Shown here in pieces: positions 38,846-50,010 of a stretch of 64,000 nt of DNA. The stretch spans positions 806,001 through 870,000 of the forward strand of contig JAHREC010000045.1 in assembly GCA_020081605.1 (NCBI GenBank). Direction: 5' to 3'. The position numbers and the translations under genes were made by a program. The stretch is from Albifimbria verrucaria. Taxonomy: Eukaryota > Ascomycota > Sordariomycetes > Hypocreales > Stachybotryaceae. Numbering within the stretch: position 1 is the first letter of the stretch; every line of letters begins with the position of its first letter. The notes under the pieces are model-generated. The model ran no database searches. It saw nothing but the letters and a program-made list of their open reading frames with translations, and was not told where the DNA came from.

Positions 38846-39634
38846 TTAAACCTTCTTGGCGAAGAAACCCTTCATAAAAATCCACAACACCCCAGGATGA
38901 ATCTTGTCTGTCCTTCTCCATATTCTTGTTGCCGATCGCCTACGTCTGCCATTGTGCATGCTAGTTCAGCAACTGGTTGAGGAAAATGCTTCGAAGAGCG
39001 TGCGTATGCCGCGACGAGGTCATTTCCGTTTGTGATACCTCCTATGAACACATATTAGCTGATGAAAAATTAAAACCCATGAATGACATACCACTAGTCC
39101 ACAGGTTGCCGTCCTGAACCCATCTGAACTTTTCTCCAACAAATTTGGCTGTCGGATACTGCTTGCGAAGCATATCCTGCAAGCCTCGCGGTCCACAGAC
39201 AGTTTTCCCGTCGAGGATGCCTGCCGCGCCACAGAGAAAGATGCCAGTGCAGACGCTTAGGACATCTGTCGTGCGGCAAGTAAAATGACCATGCAGGAAG
39301 TCGGTGATGGGCTTGCCCCAGGTGGCCTCTGGGTCAGGTCCCGGCACTAATAGGATATCCAACTTCCCCGGCTGGACGTCTGGATGTGAGATGTCGTGTG
39401 TGGCTCTGATAGTCATGTTTGCCGATGTAGGTACCATGTAGCCAGCTTCCGGAGACGTGATGTAGACAATGTCGACGGCTGGAGCAAGCTGTTTAATGTG
39501 CTGAGGTACCATTTTGAGCAAGCCAAGATAATAACTTCCCATCATGGCGAAGACATCGACGCATGCAAGATCAAGGACTTGTGTCTCCCGGGGATGAAGA
39601 CACCGATTCTGACGGTCTTGGATTTCGACTCCAT
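38846..39634 (-). CDS. DJ-1/PfpI (class I glutamine amidotransferase-like) protein (two frame breaks)
   Basis: Exons 39634-39092 and 39041-38846 encode about 246 residues. The start MESKSKTVRIGVFIPG leads into ETQVLDLACVDVFAMMG. The nucleophile elbow SVCTGIFLCGAAGILDGK carries the reactive Cys in the C-T-G context typical of DJ-1/PfpI and isocyanide-hydratase-like proteins. Upstream LDILLVPGPDP provides the glycine/acidic loop. One base is missing at 39587-39593 (C/G run) near the N-terminus and one at the plus-strand C run 38890-38893. Restoring the second gives a longer tail (ILGVLWIFMKGFF) instead of an early stop. Possible roles are glyoxalase-III-like, isonitrile hydratase or stress protein; the sequence does not decide. 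Confidence 0.8.
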
Positions 39635-40632
39635 TTTGAGAGATAAGGTGTGGAGGCCAATTCAAATTCGTAAGTTTAATGATTTTTATTGAGGAGACTA
39701 GATGTAGACTCTAAATGTTGGCATTCTACCGCTTCTTATAAGTCTTGTTCATGCAACACCTCGGACATCGATTTGGCCGCAAATGCCGAGTGTCTCGGAT
39801 GTTAGCCCCGCCAACCTTACTTCAATGCAGCCACTTTGAGTTTTTGGATCCGATAGAGGCCGGTCAAATAGCAGCAGAGTTTGAGAACATGGAAACAAAT
39901 GAGAAAGTGAGAGCAACATACGTGGGAGCCGTAAACGGGCGGTCATAAACTGGAGTCCGTGGATGGTAGTGGGCATCAGTTGGAAAGCCGCTTGATCTGC
40001 CATTTTGGTTCACAACAGACCAGACGGTCTTGGTATACAACAGCTTAGGTCACTTTACTTTTTGTCTCTTTGAATTCGACTCTTTTATATACATAGGCCA
40101 AAGTAGATTGGATATTATGCGATGCGTCATCTTGAAAGCAAAGGCCACTTTTATACGAAGATTTAATTGCCTACTACCCCAAAATGGCTTCTTAAAGAAA
40201 TAAACCATTTCATATCTAGAAGATGTATGTATTAGAAATGCATTTACTCTTATTCTTCCTTCTTTGATGGGCCTAGCACTTTTCTCTTTGAGTTGAACCC
40301 ATCTAAGGTGGTCAAGCCGGTGGTGAACCAGGCTGGCCTGCCTGAGAGGTCCTCATCTTGATAGCGTAATGTATATTATTTTGGTTCCTTAGAAGATGAA
40401 GGCATATGAAACCTGGTTGAATTCATCGGAGAACTTAGTCGACCGATATTTAGGTGTTCCGAATTCGATTGGTAGGCTTGTTCAAATGGAGACCCAGGTT
40501 AGCTATGCTGGTCAGATGGAATCCTTCCAGGCCCCAGTACTGCTTTGCGCTATCGAAGCGGGGACCGGCTTTTCTTCCTTTTGAAACGTCATATTCGACT
40601 TCAACCAGGGATACGGCCAAGAACTTGCGAAA
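39635..40632. other. Intergenic region, no gene seen
   Basis: One kilobase between divergent DJ-1/PfpI (minus) and LYC1-like (plus) genes, so both promoters lie here. A minus-strand ATG at 40003 opens a frame of 84 codons followed by donor-like GTATGT near 39920, but no continuation could be recognised. Confidence 0.45.
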
Positions 40633-41796
40633 ATGGCTCAAACAGTGTCAGCTACCATCAAAGGACCAAACGGTCCTTTAGATATTGTCCTGGGGCAAGC
40701 AACTCCTGAACAACAGGCCCCATGCTACGAACTGGCCGCTGCCGCTTTGTGCCCCAAATTTCGCCCTCCGTCATCGTGGAACACGGCGAGAGTGTGTCGC
40801 AACACCCGCTGGTTCGTAACAATGGGTCGCGATTCTGGTGTATTTCCTTGGCAAATGACCCTTTGACCGTGGTTGCAATGTGCGGCACGTTATATCGTCC
40901 TCTGCTTATTCGGGACAGCCAGTCGATGCGGGAGGAAAAAGGCTACTGTATCTTCATGGTGGCTACTCATACTCAGTATAGACGACTGGGGCTCGCGAAG
41001 ATGATTATGAAACAGGTTACGGAATGGCTGGATGGAGCAGGTGGTGCGGCTGCAAGTATGCTGTATACCAGCGTAGGAGATGTAAGTGTGATCACTCAGG
41101 TACAAATGGGAGTCGGGTGGTGTGCTGATCGATGCCTTTCACAGTTCTATGTCGGCATGGGCTGGGATATGTTACCCTGCATAGTGTCTACTATCACAAA
41201 CTTGACTGGTTCGTTCCAGGCGAGTGACCACAAAAGTCTCCCTAGTTCCAGGCTTCTATCGAACGACGAGATACCTGAACTGTGTAACCGTGATGTAAAA
41301 GATTTGAAGGACAATTTTGAGAAAGCTACAGTCAGTGCAGATGAGGTGCACCTTGCTGTCCTTCCCACTCCTGACATGATCAACTATTTGCAAAATGGGG
41401 CGACGTTCTCACCCTGAAGATGCAAGGCAAAACTCCAGAAGTCCATGGGGCCATCTGCGAGGCGGCTGACACTTGGATTTACTGGCATCACAGTATCGAC
41501 AAATTAGTGATAACGAGGGTGCGAACTCCTCCGGGCAACAACCAGGCCTCTTCTGAGGCGCTGGCTAGTCTGTTCCTATATGCATTGACAGAGGCTCAAA
41601 ATTGGGGCTCTCCAAAGTCACCGTCTGGGAACCGAGTGTTGAGTTATTGGACGGGCTGGAACTGATCAAGAAGGGCTCTAGTATCGAGGTGCAAACGGGG
41701 CCGAGGTCGAATAGTATTACTTCTGTAAGATGGAAGGACTCGGATAAGACGAAGAAGATTATTCTTCACTTGAACGAGAGCTATGCAGCCAGTTAA
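40633..41796 (+). CDS. LYC1-like GNAT N-acetyltransferase (three frame breaks)
   Basis: Exons 40633-41081 and 41145-41796 encode about 367 residues. The GNAT acetyl-CoA site is seen as MVATHTQYRRLGLAKMIMKQ, with R-R-L-G-L-A matching Q/R-x-x-G-x-G/A. The preceding strand CIFMVATH and the following LYTSVGDFYVGMGW are also typical. A C-terminal half with TWIYWHHSIDKLVITRVRTP and KVTVWEPSVELLDGLE fits the C-terminal domain of the Yarrowia LYC1 lysine N6-acetyltransferase family. One base is missing near 40744-40747, one in the G run 41397-41400 and one in the G run 41604-41607. It is likely cytosolic; lysine as substrate is inferred from family only. Confidence 0.75.
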
Positions 41797-42529
41797 GAAG
41801 AGCCAAGGTAGACTAGACACAGCGCGAATGGTTCGTTAGCGTTCAGTTAATAGCGAATAAAGTCGGTAGAATTTAGAGCCCGAGACGTTAATCTTGTCTC
41901 ACGACGCCATGGGTAGATTTTGTTTCCGTTTCATACTACCATCACGTCCAATTCCCTGGCTGGGTGAAGCGACATGTTCTCTGACCGGCTTGCAGTAAGT
42001 AGCCGAGTAATGTTGAGTCGGCAGGCAGGGAGCAATTAGGAACCGCAAGTAGCGCTGAGAAGAGTAAGAACGGACAAGCAACATAAGAGATCTGAGAAAA
42101 TAAGACATAATTAAAATAAACATATGTGTTAGATATGAGTATTAATCACTTTAATTTATATTAATTGCTCAGTTTGCCTCAACCACAGTATTTGTGTCGG
42201 AATCCAAGGCATACTTTATTTGCTATCCTCCTTTTTGGCTCACCACTTACTCGATTTCTTCCAATTTATGCAAGGTATCAATCTCAAGCTACACTTGCAT
42301 GTACCTTAGTGACCTGAAGAAATCCTTACAGCATTGCAGATCAAGTGCTTGTTTCCAAATTGGGTACGTGATGACTTCAATCGACTTCGTCATTCATGTG
42401 AATGGATTGATGACGTAAACATAAATTTAAGGGTCCAAATTCTATCAATCTCGAATCGTCATTTGAACCCCTTCTGACCATCAGAAAACACATTCAGCAA
42501 TTCCCTTTGCTGCCAGAAAATCCATACAG
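41797..42529. other. Intergenic region, no gene seen
   Basis: About 730 bases, AT-rich in 42.1-42.45 kb. It contains the 3' end of the acetyltransferase gene and the promoter of the next gene; no other feature. Confidence 0.5.
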
Positions 42530-42885
42530 ATGAAAAGTCTACGCTCAATACCAACGGCTGGCCTCCTCGGTGCCCCTCGTGCCGGCTCAGCATCAACCTC
42601 ACTGAGCAAGCTCGCCGCATCGCGACAAGCATCCTCTTACGCACATGGGCAATCCCCAACTCAAGCGGCAAACGCAAAAATGCAGTCGCAATCACGCAGC
42701 GCGCATGAAGATTCGCTGAAATCAAAAGGAAAACAATGGCACAGATGGATGCGGAGCTGAGATCGAGACTCGAAGCCATGTCGGGCGACGGAGGCGCTGC
42801 AGGAGTTGAGTATGAGAACGGACGCGCCGAGGGCTTGAGAAGCGAAGTAAAGCGGAACATGTTCAGGGTCATCAACATGAAATGA
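42530..42885 (+). CDS. Small conserved fungal protein, probably mitochondrial (one frame break)
   Basis: An intronless gene of about 118 residues. The N-terminus MKSLRSIPTAGLLGAPRAG is basic, Ser/Arg-rich and lacks acidic residues, like a mitochondrial presequence. The C-terminal half (AEIKRKTMAQMDAELRSRLE and VKRNMFRVINMK) is charged and helical. One base is missing near 42712-42716; the two halves lie in adjacent frames, and coding character continues across the break. The general pattern resembles a short conserved protein found in other filamentous ascomycetes, but I do not recognise a named family and propose no function. Confidence 0.5.
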
Positions 42886-43858
42886 GAGCGCGATAAATTT
42901 CTAGATTATTGTATTTCTATTCACAGCATAAACAGCCCTCTCTTAGTCTAGTAATCCATGGTCATTTGCCATCCTCAAACAATTTTTAGTTCTTTTGCAC
43001 AACCCTCCCAGCTCTGCCTAACCACAGACTTTACACAGAGGCATGGCATTCAACGCAGTGCTACTGATTGCCTAGGAATGGAATATATAGAGAGCCTCTG
43101 TATACCATCTTCACAGCCGAGGGAATCTCGCGCAATTTCGCCAAGAGCCTCATCCAGACAAAGATTACAGAATTGTTCGCATACGAAACTGGGCGCTTAC
43201 ATCCCTGTCGCACATGGGTTTATATTTTGTATGCATATCAAGCTGAACTCGTAAAGACCCTTCGACTATTCGTCAGTTTCCCAAGATTGTCTATATTTGT
43301 AAGTTGTATAGGTGAGGCACAGCGAGTAGTACTCCAAAAGCGGTAGTATAGCGTTCACCAATTATGCAGAGCTCGACCAACTGTTGTCAGATGCGCATAG
43401 TAAAGAATGCTAGTGCCATGCAGCGTGCGTTAATTCGTGTCCTTGTGATGTTTCCTATGGACTTGTGCAGAGAAATAAAGCCCATGTAGAAATGGCCTGA
43501 GGCGGGGCTAGCGATTGTTGATCGAGATTGCAACCGACACGCATCGATGTGGGGAGGCTGGATCGAGGCTCTGCTGGTAGTTCGTCCCTGCAGGACACCA
43601 ACGGCGCCCAGCGGACGATAAAATAGCGAGACGCAGCACCGTACTCAGCAACTAGCTGCACACATATTTTGCTTGCTTTCGCTGGAACGTCATTACTGGA
43701 TCTGTCGCGGCACAGTGTTCCCATTCGTTGGAGCCGTCCATCATCTTCCTCCATCAAGCGATTAACAACTCCGCTGATCTCAACCAAGGTTGTGTATAGC
43801 TTCGCGCTAAATAATTCATTCAATTACCCATTCTTGCGGTGGCACAGCTCCAGAGTCT
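42886..43858. other. Intergenic region, no gene seen
   Basis: About 970 bases upstream of the carotenoid-oxygenase gene. Open frames at 42958-43346 are short and featureless. Confidence 0.45.
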
Positions 43859-45654
43859 ATGTCGGTCAATGCTTCCGGCACGTTCCGGCGCACCGCTGGT
43901 GACGAAGCCGCTGATGCAGAACAACTCGCCAGCAACTTCAACAGCGAGGCGTGGAAGGACTGGCCTAACGAGGCCGGGGTAAGTCGAAACTCAATCTCAT
44001 ACAATTTGGCCTTTGTATATAATCATACTAACTACTGTCTCAGTTCGACGGCCTCGATGAGCATAGAGGCCCTCTGAAGCTCACTGTTCAGGGCTCTATC
44101 CCAACTTGGGCTGCTGGCGCACTCTACCGTACTGGTCCAGGCCAGAGCAAGGTCGAGGACACTCCCTTGGGCACGCACTATGTATCACACTGGTTTGACG
44201 GCTTCGCACACACTCACAAGTTTGATATCGTCCCCACGGAGGACGGCGCCGGCGTGGAAGTGCTATACTCGTCGCGCCGCCACTCGGAGGAGTATGTCGA
44301 GCAGGTCAAGAAGAAGGGGTGGCGCTCCAGCATCTCCTTTGGGCAGAAGAACGATCCTTGCGTTGGCATCTTCGCCAAGGCCATGAGCGCCTTCGAGCCG
44401 CGGCAGCACACCGTCAACGTTGCGGTTATCCCTAACGCCCCGGGGTTCCCGTCTCAAGCGACCGCGGCGGACACAGTATCCAGGCATCGGACCAACACGC
44501 GCAACATCTTCGTCACCACTGACAACAATACGCTTCAGGAGCTGCATCCGGACACGCTCCAGCCGCTGGGGCTGGTTGACCAGAGCAAGCTACACCCCGA
44601 GCTGAGGGGCCCTCTATCGTCCGCACACGCGCAACGTGACCCCGTTACCGGAGATCTGTTCAACTTCAACCTGGACTTGGTACCAGCGACGGTATACCGC
44701 ATCTTCCGCGTCGACGCCGCGACGGGGAAAACACACGTGCTCGCCAAAGTGCGCGACGCAAACCTGTATCCTGCCTACATCCACAGTCTCTTCCTGACAG
44801 AAAACTACGTGGTACTTTGCATTCCGTCCTCACGCTATGCCATGAATGGTCTCGTAATCCCCTTGAAGATGAGCCTAGTGGGTGCCATGCTACCATTTGA
44901 CAAGTCGTATGAGTCGCAGTGGTTGGTGGTGGACCGTCGCCATGGTCGTGGCCTCGTGGCTCGCTTCTCTACGCCGGCAGGCTTCTTCTTCCACTCCGTC
45001 AATGCGTTTGAGGAGCAAGTTGCGAAGCTAGCAGCCGGCGGTGAGAAGACAGAGACGGAAATCTCCTTGGATATGGTCATGTACGACACTACGGATGTCA
45101 TCTCCAATTTCTACTACGATGTCATCCTCAATCGTAACGATGCAACTCAGAAACATTTTGGTGAGAACGAACGACACAGGCACTTGCGGGCTCGACTGGT
45201 CCGTTACAAGTATCGCATGCCATCAGAAACAAACGCTCCCATCTCCATCGGAACCGCAGAAGAATCCATTTCGATCCCGGCGCCGCACATCGGCGAGCTT
45301 CCGACCATCAATCCTGCCTTTACGGCCAAACCATACCGCTACGTGTACAGCGGACCCAACCGCGGCCTCAGCACCGTCACAGACTCACTCTGCAAAACCG
45401 ACCTACACACCAGGGAGGCTCTTCTCTGGGCGGGGCCGTCAGGACATTCGCCTGGAGAGGCCATTTTCGTCGCGCGGCCGGGCGGCACAGACGAAGATGA
45501 CGGCGTGTTGCTGAGCGTTGTCCTGGACGGGACGACGCAACGGTCGTACCTGCTGTGCCTGGATGCGCGCACGATGGAGGAGATGGGTAGGGCGGATGCT
45601 GATTTTGCGATAGGAATGGGGTTCCACGGGATTCACATGCCGGTGGTAGCCTGA
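43859..45654 (+). CDS. Carotenoid/apocarotenoid-cleavage oxygenase (RPE65/CCD family)
   Basis: Exons 43859-43978 and 44044-45654 give 576 residues with no frame break. The four iron-binding histidines of the seven-bladed propeller are all visible: SSAHAQRDP (near residue 235), YIHSLFLTENY (near 287), FFHSVNAFEE (near 357) and GFHGIHMP (near 569). The early LYRTGPGQ and HWFDGFAHTHKF segments are also diagnostic. Family members are non-haem Fe(II) dioxygenases that cut conjugated double bonds in carotenoids, apocarotenoids or stilbenes. The fungal types CarX, CarT and CAO-1 cannot be told apart safely here. No carotenoid biosynthesis genes lie nearby. Protein is probably cytosolic. Confidence 0.9.
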
Positions 45655-46076
45655 TCGTGTATAGAAAGATACTGGGTAATGTGGTGTGAATACCAGGGCA
45701 TTCATGGTGGGCTGACACCTGTAGGATGGTACATAGCAGCAGCGAAATATTGGCATTTACTAGCAGGAATATCAGGAGAAGAACATTCAAGCATAATTCA
45801 TCAAAGAATACCTACCCACGTAAGCAAGCTCTTATCGTTTAGCTGTGGTGCATCGCCAAGTATAGGTTGGATTATGGAAGAGCTTTCTGGACAGTAATAT
45901 TCGCGATAACACAGAGGGAAAAGAAAGAGCGAATAAAAAAACAAATAAAACGAAACAAGAGACATTGTTGTATTTCTTTTGAACACGAGCTTGCAAAATG
46001 TAGGGTACGTGATTGCATGCATTTAATCGCTTGCCCATACAGCAGCAAATAGAAGCAAAAAGAAGTTGCATTACGA
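45655..46076. other. 3' region between oxygenase and tRNA
   Basis: About 420 bases; an A-rich stretch at 45910-45960 could contain the polyadenylation region of the oxygenase gene. Nothing else. Confidence 0.45.
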
Positions 46077-46168
46077 ACTCCCCGGACAGGCTTGAACTGT
46101 CGACCTCCTGATGGACGGTTATCTTGCGAATAACAGTCAGACGCTCTAGCCAACTGAGCTACAGGGGA
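46077..46168 (-). tRNA. tRNA-Asn (GTT) with intron
   Basis: The minus strand folds as a tRNA: acceptor TCCCCTG/CGGGGAG, TA at positions 8-9, D-stem GCTC, anticodon stem TCTGA/TCAGG, variable loop AGGTC and T-arm GACAG-TTCAAGC-CTGTC. The loop reads C-T-G-T-T-A, so the anticodon is GTT (Asn). An intron of about 18 bases sits after position 37, the standard nuclear site, and contains ATAAC, which can pair with the anticodon GTTAT. The mature length is 74 including the discriminator. The acceptor has one C-A mismatch at 2-71 and a T-G pair at 1-72, so a base error or a slightly degenerate copy is possible. Confidence 0.85.
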
Positions 46169-46752
46169 TGTTCTGTGATGTCACATGACCTTGAACAAGC
46201 TAATGAATCAGGAATCCGGCATGGGCCAAAAAGAGAAATGCGTCATGATGAGAAAATTCATGTAATCACCCGGGGCTAACGCGGAGAAAATACCACGGGT
46301 CATGAATTCAGTAAGCAAGCAAAGGGGAGCATCGCAACCATGTGAATCGACGTATTCGGGTATTGATTTAGAAATAATAATAAGTCCAACTAATTGTACA
46401 CATCTCATGTCCACATACGCCTCCAGCAACCACTCAACTTCCCTACCCAGAGACACCATCATCCAGGCAATTGCCCAGCACTCGGGGAAATCAACACCTC
46501 GACTCCATGGAACTTTTCCAATTCGGCAATGACGGTAGAACCAGGAACTCATAGCTGACGCCGGAGCTCAGGGTTTCTGCCATAAGAGAGTTGCATCAGA
46601 ATATATAATTGAGACAAATCAGTCAAGAATCGTTCTCTGTGTTTGATAGTAATGCAAATGCCAATTTCGGATGCGGCCCTAATAGAAGCGGGATTTTTTT
46701 CATGTGTGTTATTTTGTTTATTTTTTTCGTTTCTCAATGTTTGAGAGTACAC
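46169..46752. other. Intergenic region, no gene seen
   Basis: About 580 bases between the tRNA 5' end and the ISU1 stop; a T-rich run at 46690-46730 lies just past the ISU1 stop on its strand. No other feature. Confidence 0.45.
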
Positions 46753-47392
46753 TCAAGCAGTGGCGGCCTCGGCGGTGGGCGCCTTGACCTCGGTGCCGGC
46801 CAGGTTGGTACGGCGGGCCTTAGGGTTCTTGGTGTAGTAGTCGGAGATGGCGGACTTGATGGCATCCTCAGCAAGCATGGAGCAGTGGACTACAGTAAAA
46901 TGCGTTAGCAACTGAATTCTTTATGTGATATCCTAGCCATAGTTGGGATATGATGAGACATCAACTTACGCTTGACAGGAGGCAGGCAGAGCTCCTTGGC
47001 GATCTCGGTGTTCTTGACCTTGCTGGCATCGTCAAGGCTCATGCCGCGCACCAGCTCGGTGAGGTAGCTGCTGGAGGCGATGGCAGAGCCACAGCCAAAG
47101 GTCTTGAACTTGACATCAGAGATGCGGTTAGTCTCGGGGTCGACACGGATCTGCAGCTTCATGACATCGCCGCAGGCCGGGGCGCCGACGAGGCCGGTGC
47201 CGACGTCGACATCCTTCTTGTCCATGGAGCCGACATTACGCGGCCGCGAGTAGTGGTCGAGGACCTTTTCGTGGTAGGACCGCCTGGTGTTGACAGCGAC
47301 GGCTGGGAAGGTCTGGCGAGGGAGGGCGGCGATGGTCGGGCGAGCGACGGCGGCAACGCGCCGGGAAGCAATGGTGAGTCCCTGGAGAACAT
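46753..47392 (-). CDS. isu1: Mitochondrial iron-sulfur cluster scaffold ISU1/IscU (one frame break)
   Basis: Exons 47392-46970 and 46889-46753 encode about 186 residues. An Arg/Ala-rich presequence (MFSRGLTIASRRVAAVARPT) precedes the IscU core YHEKVLDHYSRPRNVGSMDK. All key residues are present: Cys in VGAPACGDVMKLQI, Cys in FKTFGCGSAIASSS, the chaperone-binding LPPVK and Cys in LHCSMLAEDA. It assembles [2Fe-2S] clusters in the mitochondrial matrix with the cysteine desulfurase Nfs1 and the Hsp70/J-protein pair. One base is missing at 47380-47382 (CCC on the plus strand), right after codon 4, which would disconnect the start from the body. Since Isu proteins are normally essential, this strongly suggests a sequence error. 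Confidence 0.95.
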
Positions 47393-49514
47393 TTTGTATG
47401 GTTCTGATGGATGGATTCGGATGGGTGCGAGGTGCGTTGTCGGTTGGAAATGTTGCAATATCACGGCTCAAAGTCGAGGTGGTGATGCGGCAACTATCCG
47501 GATGCAGCTGCTAGATCTGCAGTAGCGTGACGTTGCGAGAGCTCGGGATAAGAGGTCGCGCGCGTTGTAAAGTCGATGTCAAGAAGAGAATAGATTACAG
47601 GTCGAGGTGGAAGATGAAACCAAAGGGTTGGGTTTCAGTCGGTCGTGGCGAAGAGGGTGATGTCGACGGGAATGAAGAAGGAAGAATTAGCGAGAGCGAA
47701 GCTGGTCTGGTCTCCGCCCTTGGGGAAAAAAGCCACTGACCAAAAGCACCAACAGCGCAGGTCATTGGGGGCGACTTCGGGAACTTTCAGTGGGCCTTCA
47801 GTGCTCTTGTGCCGCGGAACAGTGACCAATCAGGGCGCGACGATACTCGGTGATTACGTTGAGGGCAACCTCGGTGCTCTCGGAGAAGCCAGAATAGCGG
47901 GCTCTCGATCCCCAGCACCCTCCAATCAGCACCCCGATATCATGTCCCTGTGCACAATGTCCTACGTAACAGGTTTGGTGGCGGATGCGGTATTTCGGGT
48001 CTTGCGGAGAAGAACAAATGAAATGGTCAGCAGAAGATCTGATAAGATAAAAACGCGCTCGCATTTACCCGTCACGTGGCAGCCCGTTTGGTCAGCAAGA
48101 AAAGAGACGGACGGGCAGCAGCCGGTTACGGAAAACCCACCAACGCCTCCTCATAATATACCGAAGTCGGCCTTTTGCAGCGACCGATTTGGAATTCTCG
48201 TCTCCGTGCCGATTCCGCTGCCGCATGCACTCGCTTATCAGATGGCTCATTCGAGCGGATGCCTGGCCATGGAACCGAGACATGCGTTTCTCCTGTCATC
48301 GCATAATGCATTAAACCCCCTGGTAGCTAGCTTTCTCATTGGGCCGACTACACTAACACGGGCAATTCGATGTCTACCAGCCAAGGCCTATGCTAAGCAC
48401 CCTTCCAGCCTCCCTTCGTAGGAACATTTACAAACAGCGTGCTGCGCCCTGTAGGAACCGGACTGTTGTTTCTGATGCATTGGCCTGTGTAGTTGAGACT
48501 GGCCTCCTCCCAGGAGTTGGTCGCTCTCACCAATACCAAAACTCACATCATCCCCGGCTGCAAGCCCACTGACTCTTTGCTGCTGCTTCTTCAATCATGG
48601 ATGGTCATCTTGTTAGACAGATCATCATCTTTACCACAACTCTGTGCCGGAAGGCTTACTCCATTGGCCTCGTGGATATGGCCAAAGCATGCAACAAAGA
48701 AATGATCGTTGTTTCTCAGGCGTATTTCATGCTTCCCTCCTCTAAAAGAACAATGTAAACGTCTCAAGTTGTGTCTAATAGTTTCAGCATTGCCCCTAAT
48801 TCGTCATTTTCTTGTTCCAGCACATACTAAGCCTGGCTAGAAGCCGCCCTTAGTCTTCTCTAAAGGTCTTCCTTCTCCTGTAGAGTAAAATCGTGATTCT
48901 CAACGACCAATTTTTAGGAAATATCAAGGTTTGCCAAAGCATTTATTTTAGTATGAACTTCGTGCAACTTAGATCATTCTGCATCGTTACCTCAATGAAT
49001 CACAGGGTGGGCGTGTATGTTGTGCAGCCTATGAGCAGTGAGGTTCATGCCATATGTGTCAGAGAGAATGAGATCTAAGGCCGGACTTGGCCCGTAAGCT
49101 TGATGGCTGACGGCATGTTTCTTAAGGCTGACTGCACTAGGAAATCTGCAAGCGTTCGGGGACGTGGAAAATACAAGTTGCAGATGCTTTTAAGAAACAC
49201 TGCAGCTGTCTATGGAAAGTTTAAGCCCCATGCTGAAGGGATCATGAACGTAACTCAGCTGCCGTGAATTTATGGTTATTTCACAGAGTTTAGTTTTGCA
49301 TAACCCAATTCACCTAACCGTGCTATAAACAAAGCCTTACATGACCCTTATGAACATAAGTAACTGCCTGTATAACCTCGTCACCACAACTGTCGCCATT
49401 CGTCTCATAATTCGCTTGAGCTCAACCTACGGTTGGTCTCCTCCGTGGCTGCTATCGCGTTCCCAGCTTTTCATCATCATAAATCATTCCAATATGTCCA
49501 AGAATATCATACCA
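47393..49514. other. Intergenic region, no gene seen
   Basis: About 2.1 kb. A plus-strand open frame at 47645-48421 (258 codons) has no ATG at its first codon, no recognisable domain and unconvincing composition, and I do not call it. It separates housekeeping genes from the terpene cluster. Confidence 0.5.
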
Positions 49515-50010
49515 TTATAAGCCAAATAGCTTCTGAAAAAACACCACAATTTGTACAAGAAAAGTCATCGTTTCATATGTCCGCTCTAACTTGAAACCTT
49601 TGAGATACCATTTACCGCCAGTCAGTTTCCAGATCTCGGTATAGAAACCCCTCCCGGACCTGCAAGAAACTTCCCAGCGGTGGCAATATGATTTTGTCTT
49701 CCAACGCAAACACGGCGCGCACCTCGTCCGGCGCAATCTGCTCAAACTCCCCGGGCCCAAACATGTGCATCGACTGCTTATCTGAAAAGAAAGGCTCAAA
49801 GAAGCTACGCATATCGGCGGCCCTGGAGAAAGCGAGCACCTTTTTGCCGCTGCGTACCACCTTGCCGTTCATGTCGATGAAGACACAGGTAGCTCTCGGG
49901 TGCATCACTTCCTCCTCCCATTTGTCCCACTGTTTGGTGTCGATGTAGCGCCCATAACGAGCTTTTTGAGACGTGATGGCCAAAGCTACTTCGGGCGAAA
50001 CAGGTGCCAT
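49515..50010 (-). CDS. SnoaL-like (NTF2-fold) protein of the terpene cluster (one frame break)
   Basis: About 164 residues, no intron. The fold signature is a helix-rich start (ALAITSQKARYGRYIDTKQWDKW), then EEVMHPRATCVFID. The strands and helices AADMRSFFEPFFSDKQSMHM, then VRAVFALED, and FYTEIWKLTGGKWYLKGFKL complete a cone-shaped SnoaL/NTF2-like domain. The frame changes in the plus-strand C run 49648-49651 (one base extra, or two short). A hydrophobic C-terminus (TMTFLVQIVVFFQKLFGL) is unusual and could contact a membrane. SnoaL-like proteins in fungal pathways isomerise or cyclise metabolites. An alternative in-frame ATG at 50094 would add 28 residues without known features; the inner ATG fits the domain. 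Confidence 0.72.

Noticed and set aside
39749..40003. Minus-strand frame beginning MADQAAFQLMPTTIHG followed by a donor-like site
   Set aside because: Looks like a possible first exon, but no continuing exon or domain could be identified before the DJ-1/PfpI gene.
47645..48421. Plus-strand open frame of 258 codons
   Set aside because: It does not begin with ATG, has no recognisable domain, low-complexity composition and overlaps the promoter region of isu1.
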